DNA of 64,000 bases, taken from positions 1 through 64,000 of the forward strand of contig NZ_JHYI01000006.1 of the NCBI RefSeq assembly GCF_000621445.1, in the 5' to 3' direction. The number at the start of each line of letters is the position of its first letter. Position 1 is the first letter of the stretch. Positions 52,169-59,851 of the stretch are shown in pieces. The translations under genes were made by a program, and so were the position numbers. The notes beneath the pieces were generated by a model. The model was given only the letters and a program-made list of their open reading frames with translations. It made no database searches and was not told the DNA's origin. The DNA is from Alkalihalobacillus bogoriensis ATCC BAA-922. GTDB taxonomy: Bacteria; Bacillota; Bacilli; Bacillales; Bacillaceae_F.

Positions 52169-52610
52169 TCCAAGGGACATTCATTTGTATTTCAAACTGT
52201 ATTGTTGGCATTGAAAACTCTTCTGGAACTAACGTTAAATCTTCAGTGAAACTTACATCAACACCATAATGTTCAACAAAGTTAGGGGTTGAAACCTCAC
52301 TACCTTTCTTCGTAGGTATCCATTTAGGTCCATCAATTATTCTGCCGACAATATGATAAAATGCACCGTATAAATGTGTCCCATCTTTATTCAACATATA
52401 TTCAGAAACCTCACCTTCTTTGCGAGGGTCAATACCAAGTGAATTAAAAAGGTCTTTAATCTTTGAAGGGAACCTTTCACAAGCTAAAACGTAATTAGCA
52501 CAATAATCACAATCACAGTCTTCGGTGATTAAATGATATTTGTCGTAAAATTCTTTGGTTTTATCAACATCAACTTCGATAGTCCAAGGACCTATTTTTG
52601 TTTGTTTCAT
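52158..52610 (-). CDS. Conserved protein with CDCDYC cluster
   Basis: A 150-residue soluble protein without a family I can name. The start MKQTKIGPWTIEVDVDK follows AAGGGTG. It has a cysteine cluster CDCDYCANYVLAC near residues 31-43 that could bind a metal, and otherwise reads as an alpha/beta domain (HLYGAFYHIVGRII). Intact. Its stop codon lies inside repeat R13. Confidence 0.65.
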   Translation of the reverse strand: MKQTKIGPWTIEVDVDKTKEFYDKYHLITEDCDCDYCANYVLACERFPSKIKDLFNSLGIDPRKEGEVSEYMLNKDGTHLYGAFYHIVGRIIDGPKWIPTKKGSEVSTPNFVEHYGVDVSFTEDLTLVPEEFSMPTIQFEIQMNVPWMFS

Positions 52611-52660
52611 ATAATTCACCCTTAATCAATGCTTTTCTAACCAATCTTTCTTGTTAGTCA

Positions 52661-52726
52661 TAACTGCCCAATAGTGAAAAAAGAGTTTTTACTCGTTCCA
52701 GAAACGCCTCCCGTTACTTTAATTAA
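52661..52726. repeat. Cassette-type repeat R14
   Basis: Left core ACTGCCCAATAGTGAAAAAAG, small stem GAGT/ACTC, right core CGCCTCCCGTTACTTTAATT. It ends 8 bp from the stop of the SUKH gene. Confidence 0.75.
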
Positions 52727-52733
52727 ATGCTTT

Positions 52734-53168
52734 CTAAATAGAAATTTCACCTGTTATCCAATCTTTAATAAAAACTTCTAATGAAGGAGCAACCCACATT
52801 CTGCTATCATCTTCATGGTTCCAAACATAAATATCATCCGTTTGAATACTGCCATTTAATATTCTATAACCGAATAAGTCGCCATTTCCTGCATCTGAAA
52901 AAAATAATAAATGTTCAAATGGCATATAGATGTCTTTGTAATCATCAAAATTTCTAAAAAATAAATTGTCCGTTACGATTTGGGAAGTTGACCATATTAA
53001 AGGACAGTCAAAACTATCAAAAACTCCATTTGTTTCACCGAATAGTTCAAATAACTTTTTAGGTAATTCCACATTTAATTCCTTTTTAATTTGATTTACT
53101 TCAATATTAGTCGCTGGTGGTTTGAAAGAATATTCTTTTGATACTGAACTTATATAATCTTTCCACAT
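52734..53168 (-). CDS. SMI1/KNR4 (SUKH) family protein
   Basis: A 144-residue SUKH-domain protein. Members are often immunity proteins against secreted nuclease-type toxins, but many are housekeeping-unknown. Signature parts: ATNIEVNQIKKELNVELPKKLF, ETNGVFD, LFFSDAGNGDLFGYRI and the C-terminal VAPSLEVFIKDWI. The start MWKDYISSVSKEY is taken because AAGGATGG lies ~10 nt upstream; a GTG 15 codons earlier is possible. No toxin gene is adjacent. Confidence 0.8.
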   Translation of the reverse strand: MWKDYISSVSKEYSFKPPATNIEVNQIKKELNVELPKKLFELFGETNGVFDSFDCPLIWSTSQIVTDNLFFRNFDDYKDIYMPFEHLLFFSDAGNGDLFGYRILNGSIQTDDIYVWNHEDDSRMWVAPSLEVFIKDWITGEISI

Positions 53169-53240
53169 CAATGTAACACCATCCTTAAAAAGCATATATG
53201 AGAAATAATTCACCGGTTCTCACAAACAATCCTTCTTCCT

Positions 53241-53275
53241 AATAACTGCCCTGTTACTTTAAGTACATCACTTCA
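53241..53275. repeat. Cassette-type repeat R15 (last, half unit)
   Basis: One core, ACTGCCCTGTTACTTTAAGT, lies upstream of the SUKH gene and marks the outer edge of the array. No second core is seen before the terminator at 53442. Confidence 0.6.
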
Positions 53276-53441
53276 CAAAGTCTCCTCACACCATCCACTG
53301 ATTTTATCATAACTATCCAATTGTTTTCTTACCAACAGTCGAATTCACATGCCAAATCACAGAAGAAAATATCTATTTCCACCTTAATGATTCGATGCGT
53401 GAATGTCTATGTAGTAATAAAACACTCAAGTAACAACAAAA

Positions 53442-53478
53442 AAACACATATGATTCTGATGTAAAATCACATGTGTTT
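53442..53478. terminator. Terminator of the ankyrin gene
   Basis: AAACACAT(A)TGAT pairs with ATCACATGTGTTT around a ~10-nt loop, with T-runs on both strands. It lies between the ankyrin gene and the accessory array. Confidence 0.7.
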
Positions 53479-53516
53479 TTACTTATGAATGGTTTATTTT
53501 CATCAGCATAAAGTAT

Positions 53517-54389
53517 TTACTTCTTTTTGTTATTAGCCAATTTTTCAACAATATCTTCATGTCCATCTAATTTTGCTAGCTCTTCAGCTGTATATCCGTC
53601 ATCTGTTTCAATTGAAGCATCAGCCCCTGCTTTTAATAATATGTTTACTATTTTTGTATAGCCGTTCTCACTCGCAATCATTAAAGCCGTTTTTCCATAT
53701 TCATCGGTTGCATTGACGGATGCATTATCATCGTACCCAAGGAGCAATGAAACGATTTCTGGATAATTATAAAGTGATGCGACCATGAGTGGAGTAAGAC
53801 CGTTTTCATCTGGGTGAAGCTCTGCTCCTCGATCAAGAAAAAGTTCTATTAAATCCATTTGCCCGTCTACAATCACTTGATGAAGGGGACTCCAGCCCGA
53901 ATCATTTTTCACATCCACAGATGCACCGTAATCTAAGAGCAAGATTGCCATGTCTTTAAATCCTTGTGAAAGGGCCAATATTATTGGTGTTGAACCTGTT
54001 GCATTCGGTTGGTCGATATCATACTGCTCATGCTCCATAAGATAAGTTACGATGTCTTGACTATCCCAAAAAGCAGCAAGATGAAGAAGTTCCCCATTTT
54101 CATAAAACTCTTGTGATGTGTTGGCTCCTAATTCAATTAACAGCATCGCTGTATCATGATGTTCTGCCTCAATCGTAAATAACAACGGTGTTAAGCCTAA
54201 ATCATTCCTTTGATTTAGGTCCGCTCCTTTTTCAACCCAGTCGACTACCTCGTCATTATGACCGGCTAACAAGGCAGCGAAAAATGCGGTATTTTCTTCT
54301 TCTGTAAGTGTAGGAGTTTGATTTACATTCGATGAAAAACACCCGCTCATGAAAATGGCAGTGAAAACTAATAGTAAATACCGCTTCAT
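53517..54389 (-). CDS. Ankyrin-repeat lipoprotein
   Basis: A 290-residue surface lipoprotein. The start MKRYLLLVFTAIFMSGC follows GGAGG; the lipobox FMSGC puts the lipidated cysteine at residue 17. About seven ankyrin repeats fill the rest (DLGLTPLLFTIEAEHHDTAM; TGSTPIILALSQGFKDMAIL; SGWSPLHQVIVDGQMDLIEL; YGKTALMIASENGYTKIVNI). Probably a protein-binding scaffold on the outer face of the membrane; partner unknown. Confidence 0.88.
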   Translation of the reverse strand: MKRYLLLVFTAIFMSGCFSSNVNQTPTLTEEENTAFFAALLAGHNDEVVDWVEKGADLNQRNDLGLTPLLFTIEAEHHDTAMLLIELGANTSQEFYENGELLHLAAFWDSQDIVTYLMEHEQYDIDQPNATGSTPIILALSQGFKDMAILLLDYGASVDVKNDSGWSPLHQVIVDGQMDLIELFLDRGAELHPDENGLTPLMVASLYNYPEIVSLLLGYDDNASVNATDEYGKTALMIASENGYTKIVNILLKAGADASIETDDGYTAEELAKLDGHEDIVEKLANNKKK

Positions 54390-54475
54390 AGAAACCTCCA
54401 TTCGTTTATAAAAGCGTTTTCTAGAGCACTTTTGTTATGTTACGTGTTATCTGTAATAGATGCTGAGATTTCTAA

Positions 54476-54655
54476 CGGACATACGTTCCGCTATTTTAAT
54501 AAAAAGCTCCATTTATCAAATGCTTATGGTCATTCGTTCCGTTATACTTGAAAAACTGCTTCGTTTTAAAGCTATTTTTGCCTAGTTAACGGAACAGATG
54601 TCCGTAAACAATGCGAAAAAGCATATTTTTCACAAAATAGCGGAATAGATGTCCG
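54476..54655. repeat. Four-hairpin repeat element A4 (51/63/51 spacing)
   Basis: Direct 15-mers start at 54476 (CGGACATACGTTCCG) and 54527 (one stem arm decayed). Inverted ones start at 54590 (CGGAACAGATGTCCG) and 54641 (CGGAATAGATGTCCG). The left and right arms between copies are still similar as inverted repeats (CGCTATTTTNNNAAAAA on both sides). It lies between the ankyrin gene and the large surface protein. Confidence 0.85.
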
Positions 54656-54692
54656 TTACACGTAAACATACGACATCTATTCCGCCCCTCTA

Positions 54693-57600
54693 TTACCAGC
54701 GCCCACCTGGTCGGTTACCACCGACTGGTGGTGTGACAGATGAGCCTCCTACTTCGATTACAAATGTTGCTTCTTTATATATACCATTGACAATCGCGGT
54801 TACTTTTATTTCAGCGATTCCATTTTCCTTAGCCACCACACGAGCATCTGTATCTGTCCAAGGTTGGACACTGACAATGTCAGGGTGACTTGAAGTCCAT
54901 GTCACATTTTGAACAGAATCATTATATTGTGATGGACTAATCAAAAGCGAAATCGTTTCAGACTGCCCAATTCTCATGCCTGATGGTCCTTCTACTGCAA
55001 AACCAATTTCCTTAACCGCAACTTGATGTGTTGTTGATTCAAACGGGATTCCATTAATCGTACCTGTCACAGTAATGACGACCGAACCTGGTGCTTTCGC
55101 TTGAATTGAGCCTGTTTGACTATCTGTTTTTCCAACGGTCAGACTTGCAGGTGAGCTACTTGTCCATGTCACATCATAAGTACCTGAATAAGGAGACTGA
55201 ATCGAAATTGGATGTGAATCTCCTTCATACATCTCAGTTGGTCCAGATAATGACACTTGAAGTGGTTGGACATGAATTGCGCATGGCTCTGAATATAAAT
55301 AGTCACTTGTTGGGTCAACATTGTCTACATCGTTTACCCTCACTTGAATTGTTGCATGACCAGGATATTTCGCCTTTACTTTCCCTGTCGCATCGACATC
55401 TAGAATGTCACGGTTACTTGAAATCCACTGTGCCGATTGAACGGCTTGTGGATGTTTTAATGCTTGCTCTGGATACACAGCGAACTGTAACAATGCTTCT
55501 TCACCATATTGTAATGGGTTCGGGCAACTTGTCACTTCTACTCGTTGCACCGCATAACGACTATCTAAAACAACTTCATTAAATGTAAATGATTTTTGCT
55601 CAAGACTCGGTGTAATGACATTTAATTTTCCATCACTTAAAAGATAACGACCTTGGTCTATCGGTTTTATTTCTACATCAAAGCCTATATTCACCATATC
55701 TTTTTGTTGTGGGAAAGGGATATCTTCAAAATAAATCGTTAATTTATTGTTTTTCACGTCCCAGCTGCGAATTGGTGCCTCACTTATTACGTTCATAACT
55801 TCAATACCTGGTGATAATGTTTCTGTATACGTGACTTGGCGAAGCGGTGGATACGATACAGATGAAGGTACACCACCATATTCAGCATACACTGTCCCAT
55901 CTCGATAAGTGAGTTTCACAGTCGCAAATCCTATTATCGTATGGTCAGTGCTTGAGCCACCAAATTCGAATGTATCAACGACAGGAACATTCACATACTG
56001 CGGGCCTTTATCTCGGAGCCAATCGGAAATCATTCGATCAACGTTTGAATTATTACCCGTTTCTGGACCAACTTGATCCCCCACGGCGTAACTTAAATCT
56101 CCTTGACCATCTATAGCTTGTTGCACAGCTTGCCTCAATGCACTGTTTCCACTTCCATCTAAACGAAGATATCCCCATTTCCCTGCATTTTCACGACTTA
56201 AAATATCGATGGGTTGTTGGGATGTTGGAATATCTCGTGTAACACCAATCGGAAATACATGATTTAATACTCCATGCTGCTCATCGAAATGATCCCAAAT
56301 TAAAAATTTATGCAAATCAACTTGATGATGTAATGTTGTTGTTTCATTTACAAGCACATTTTCTTTCGATAAGTAACGGTTCACAACCGCTTCTGTTTCA
56401 TCAACAAAGATAGAAAACTGCTCGACCACTTTTGCCCCAGATTCATCTGTTGCTTCAATTCGAATACGATTTTCCCCGATTCGAAGGTCATCCGTTGAAA
56501 GTGTTGTTCTAACAAGGGCTGGGTTGGATAACTTATCGTTAGCAAATACTCTTTGGTTATTAACAAACACTTCTGTTTTTAACGAATGGTCAGTTAAGTC
56601 ATAGTCATACACTTCATATACAAGGTTCACGAGTTGACCTTTGTAATAGGTTGCATTTGGTTTTGGTGCCAACACATTTAACATCGGTGCATGGTTTGAA
56701 CCGATAAAAGCTCGGTACATCGTGTTTACAAATAATTTTTGTTCTTGATCTGGGAATCCCGTATTTGTATGCCCTGTTCCAGAGTACGTTACGTTTCCTT
56801 TTGAATACGTGTAATAATGATTCCAGCTATCATAAATATCACGATTACTACCTATAATGTTATACCAAGGAATCACGTTCCTATCTTCTAAATCGAGTGT
56901 GTAGTATTGGTTATGTGTCGTCGCAATTTCAATTGAATCCCCTAGCTCAAAAGGATACGTTGTTAATAGTCCAGTATTGATTCTTTTTGTACTTCTTGAT
57001 GGATTGACAGCATTTAACCCCATATTGGTTCGTGGGAACACTTGACCTGTGTCTTCCATAAAACGACCCCAATTGCTTTCTGTCGGTAATCTGTAAATCG
57101 TATCATGGGTAAACATAACACTTTGACCGGTAGCTATAAATGTCTTTACTGAATTAGCAGGTGCGTCATTTAAATTCGCTCGGACGTTATACTCATCCAC
57201 AAATCCGAAAATTAACATATCATAGACACCATTTAATTGGCGATGGTATTGATTATTAAACTGTGTCATTGTAATAATATCGATATCGATTTGATAGTCT
57301 TCACTCGATAAATATTGTTGGTTCATGTTATTTGACTTATTTAGTGCACTCTCTAAATTTACTGTAGTCGGAAGAACTTGTAGTACTCTCACCTTCATTT
57401 TTTCATCCCGAAACTTAAATGCCCCCGTATCATAGGATTTCAAGTTTGTTGAAGCATCGATTACCTCAAACTTCCAATAACGCAAACCAGAAAACCCTTT
57501 TGGTAGTTTATAATGAATAGTAGCTTTTCCATCGACAATTTTTGCTGTGCCCACTAATTCTTTTTCCTCATAGTAATGATTAAAATCGGCATCAATATAA

Positions 57601-58289
57601 AGGTTCGCTATTCCATTTTGAACCGTATTCACTTCAAAAGAAACTACATCCCCTGCCCGATAAACAGAAGACGAATTCCCGCTATATACAGTTGGTTTTG
57701 TTATGATATTCATAGCTGGTTTCTTTGGGTTGTTTTGAAAAAAGTTGCTAATGACTGTACTTGCTTGAGAATTTTGAGTAATAACTCGTAAATTTGAACT
57801 ATACTTTTTTTCATTATTCCACCTTGTTAAAGTTGTCCCTAATTTTCCTCTTTGAGATAGTACTGTATTATGAACAACGACGAGTTGACCTTGTTTCAAA
57901 AAATCATTCTCAATTTCAGTAAGCTTTAAATTCGTTATATCATTCATCACATTAGTTGTGTCATGTGCTGCAATTCTTTGCTCATTTGTTGTTAATGTTC
58001 CAATTGTCGTAGGGCTATAAGTGCCATTTGCAATAAAAACCATGTCATATTTACCATCTAATTCATATCTGAGAGAAACAAATTCCTTCATTCTAACAGT
58101 ATGAATATTATAGAAATTACTATTTAGCCGGCTTTGTAACACCGAACTACCAGTATCGGTAATTTCCAACACTTCAATCTTCGATGTAGGCGAATTAGCA
58201 TCTGCTTTGTCGATGAATGGTTGTGGTATCACGAGCGAAAAAATAAGAATAAATACAATAAGTCCATGTAATCCTTTTAACGTCTTCAT
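54693..58289 (-). CDS. Large secreted protein with Ig-like (Big2) domains
   Basis: A 1198-residue exported protein. A signal peptide covers ~1-31 (cut after ADA). About residues 35-540 look like the DUF5057 type of Bacillus surface proteins (IEVLEITDTGSSVLQSRL; VLQVLPTTVNLESAL; MLIFGFVDEYNVRANL). An Ig-like domain near 545-640 (APMLNVLAPKPNATYYKG), a middle von Willebrand-associated-like beta region, and three bacterial Ig-like group 2 domains at ~920-1185 (VTWTSSSPASLTV; VTWTSSHPDIVSV) follow. The end is GGSSVTPPVGGNRPGGRW. No LPXTG, S-layer or choline-binding anchor is seen, so it is secreted or held by charge. Behind AAGGAGG. Confidence 0.8.
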   Translation of the reverse strand: MKTLKGLHGLIVFILIFSLVIPQPFIDKADANSPTSKIEVLEITDTGSSVLQSRLNSNFYNIHTVRMKEFVSLRYELDGKYDMVFIANGTYSPTTIGTLTTNEQRIAAHDTTNVMNDITNLKLTEIENDFLKQGQLVVVHNTVLSQRGKLGTTLTRWNNEKKYSSNLRVITQNSQASTVISNFFQNNPKKPAMNIITKPTVYSGNSSSVYRAGDVVSFEVNTVQNGIANLYIDADFNHYYEEKELVGTAKIVDGKATIHYKLPKGFSGLRYWKFEVIDASTNLKSYDTGAFKFRDEKMKVRVLQVLPTTVNLESALNKSNNMNQQYLSSEDYQIDIDIITMTQFNNQYHRQLNGVYDMLIFGFVDEYNVRANLNDAPANSVKTFIATGQSVMFTHDTIYRLPTESNWGRFMEDTGQVFPRTNMGLNAVNPSRSTKRINTGLLTTYPFELGDSIEIATTHNQYYTLDLEDRNVIPWYNIIGSNRDIYDSWNHYYTYSKGNVTYSGTGHTNTGFPDQEQKLFVNTMYRAFIGSNHAPMLNVLAPKPNATYYKGQLVNLVYEVYDYDLTDHSLKTEVFVNNQRVFANDKLSNPALVRTTLSTDDLRIGENRIRIEATDESGAKVVEQFSIFVDETEAVVNRYLSKENVLVNETTTLHHQVDLHKFLIWDHFDEQHGVLNHVFPIGVTRDIPTSQQPIDILSRENAGKWGYLRLDGSGNSALRQAVQQAIDGQGDLSYAVGDQVGPETGNNSNVDRMISDWLRDKGPQYVNVPVVDTFEFGGSSTDHTIIGFATVKLTYRDGTVYAEYGGVPSSVSYPPLRQVTYTETLSPGIEVMNVISEAPIRSWDVKNNKLTIYFEDIPFPQQKDMVNIGFDVEIKPIDQGRYLLSDGKLNVITPSLEQKSFTFNEVVLDSRYAVQRVEVTSCPNPLQYGEEALLQFAVYPEQALKHPQAVQSAQWISSNRDILDVDATGKVKAKYPGHATIQVRVNDVDNVDPTSDYLYSEPCAIHVQPLQVSLSGPTEMYEGDSHPISIQSPYSGTYDVTWTSSSPASLTVGKTDSQTGSIQAKAPGSVVITVTGTINGIPFESTTHQVAVKEIGFAVEGPSGMRIGQSETISLLISPSQYNDSVQNVTWTSSHPDIVSVQPWTDTDARVVAKENGIAEIKVTAIVNGIYKEATFVIEVGGSSVTPPVGGNRPGGRW

Positions 58290-58454
58290 CCTTTTTATCC
58301 TCCTTCATCAATTAATCTATCACTTGCCCTCGTTGTGACTATTGAATCAATTTCGTATGTAAACTCTTGATTTATCTGCAAAACAAGAACTTTATAACTA
58401 CTTCAAATGTAGCACTAATGGATGATAAATGTAAACAAAAAATGACAAAAAAAA

Positions 58455-58485
58455 GAAGCAAATAGAGGAAATTCCCCATTGCTTC
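58455..58485 (-). terminator. folC terminator
   Basis: On the - strand GAAGCAATGGGGAA and TTCCTCTATTTGCTTC form an imperfect hairpin followed by TTTTTTTT, touching the folC stop codon. Confidence 0.75.
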
Positions 58486-59780
58486 TATTCGGGTTGATGA
58501 AGAAGGTATTTTCTGACTTCACCGATAAAATATAATGAACCTGTAATTAATAAAATATCATCACTTGTAATAGACTCTCTCATTTGTTGGATCGCTAGCT
58601 TCCAGTTCGGTTCAAACTGTTTATTGTCAAAAGTAGAGTTGGTATACAATTGCTCTGCGGATTGTGCTCTTGGAAAATCAAATGTTGTAAAGATAATGGA
58701 GTACACGATGTCATATAACGGATGGAGCAATTGATTCACATCTTTTTCTACTGTTGCCGCAAACAGCAAACAGATTTTTTTTCCTCCATAAAACCGTTGT
58801 AATGTATCTTTTAGTACTTCGATTCCTTCTGGGTTGTGTGCACCATCGAGAATAACAGTTGGCTCAGCTTCGATTTGCTCAAAACGACCTGGCCAACTTG
58901 TTTTTTCAATTCCCATTCGAATTTGTTCATCTGTTAACTCAAATCCGTATTTTGTTTTTAACAACGCTAAAGCCATCATCGCTAATGCTACATTTTTTAC
59001 TTGATGTTTCCCTTTAAGCGATAATGTAATGTGATCCACTGACCATAATGAGGAACGAAAATTAATTTGCTCTTTTCCATCAATCACACCGTTATCATAT
59101 GTGAAATCTTCTTCTAGTTGATAAAAGTCAGCTTCCATTTCCACAGCTTGTTGTTGAAACACCGTGACAACTTCCTCATCTTCTGCTGTTGTAATTACAG
59201 GAACTTCTTTTTTTATAATTCCAGCTTTTTCTTTAGCAATTTCTTGTTTTGTTTCTCCTAATATATGAACATGGTCAAACCCCACATTCGTTAATAATGA
59301 CATCATTGGTGTAAGAACATTTGTTGAATCTAATCGGCCACCTAACCCAACTTCCATTACAACAATATCAGGTTTGACCATAGAAAAATAAACAAATGCC
59401 ATCACTGTAATGACTTCAAACTCTGTCGGGGACCCATAATGTGTATTTGCCAATTCATCGACAAGTGGCTTTATGTCATTTGCGATAGCGACGACATCAG
59501 CATCTGGAATCGGTACACCATTAATCATAATCCGTTCATTAAATTGTTCAATATAAGGAGAAGTAAATGTCCCCACATTATAATTTGCTTCGACAAGAGT
59601 ATGTCGCAAAAAGGATACCGTAGATCCTTTCCCATTTGTTCCTCCGACATGAATAAACTGGCTCTTCTTATGGGGGTAACCGAGTTTTGCTAGCATCCAT
59701 TCCATTCTTTCTAAACCCGGTTTAATACCAAACGCGAGTAAACTTTCCACCCATTGAACTGCCTCTTCCATCGTTTTCAC
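58485..59780 (-). CDS. folC: Folylpolyglutamate synthase / dihydrofolate synthase
   Basis: Adds glutamate to dihydropteroate and folates. The 431-residue product has the P-loop GGTNGKGSTVSFL near residues 46-58, the Mur-ligase-like ATP core (EVGLGGRLDSTNV; GFDHVHILGETKQEIAKEKAGI) and the C-terminal domain (ILDGAHNPEG). The start is GTG behind AAGGAG. It follows valS as in B. subtilis, where comC and spoIIB come next; here the surface protein, cassette array and pil locus intervene. Confidence 0.96.
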   Translation of the reverse strand: MKTMEEAVQWVESLLAFGIKPGLERMEWMLAKLGYPHKKSQFIHVGGTNGKGSTVSFLRHTLVEANYNVGTFTSPYIEQFNERIMINGVPIPDADVVAIANDIKPLVDELANTHYGSPTEFEVITVMAFVYFSMVKPDIVVMEVGLGGRLDSTNVLTPMMSLLTNVGFDHVHILGETKQEIAKEKAGIIKKEVPVITTAEDEEVVTVFQQQAVEMEADFYQLEEDFTYDNGVIDGKEQINFRSSLWSVDHITLSLKGKHQVKNVALAMMALALLKTKYGFELTDEQIRMGIEKTSWPGRFEQIEAEPTVILDGAHNPEGIEVLKDTLQRFYGGKKICLLFAATVEKDVNQLLHPLYDIVYSIIFTTFDFPRAQSAEQLYTNSTFDNKQFEPNWKLAIQQMRESITSDDILLITGSLYFIGEVRKYLLHQPE

Positions 59781-59805
59781 TTTACTACTCCTTTTTCATC
59801 AAATA

Positions 59806-59845
59806 TGGAAAGGATGCCCACATGATCTTTCCTATGGGCATCCTC
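59806..59845. terminator. Hairpin between valS and folC
   Basis: GGATGCCCACAT pairs with ATGGGCATCC around a ~14-nt loop. The U-run on the - strand is poor (TTTCCATATTT), so it may only attenuate between valS and folC. Confidence 0.55.
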
Positions 59846-59851
59846 CTTATT

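Noticed and set aside
42515-53213. Prophage or integrative element as explanation of the accessory region
   Set aside because: No integrase, capsid, terminase, relaxase or tRNA attachment site is present; genes are unrelated singles with a repeat behind each.
55091-55582. 163-codon frame on + inside the large surface protein gene
   Set aside because: Antisense shadow of a well-supported 1198-codon gene; no binding site.
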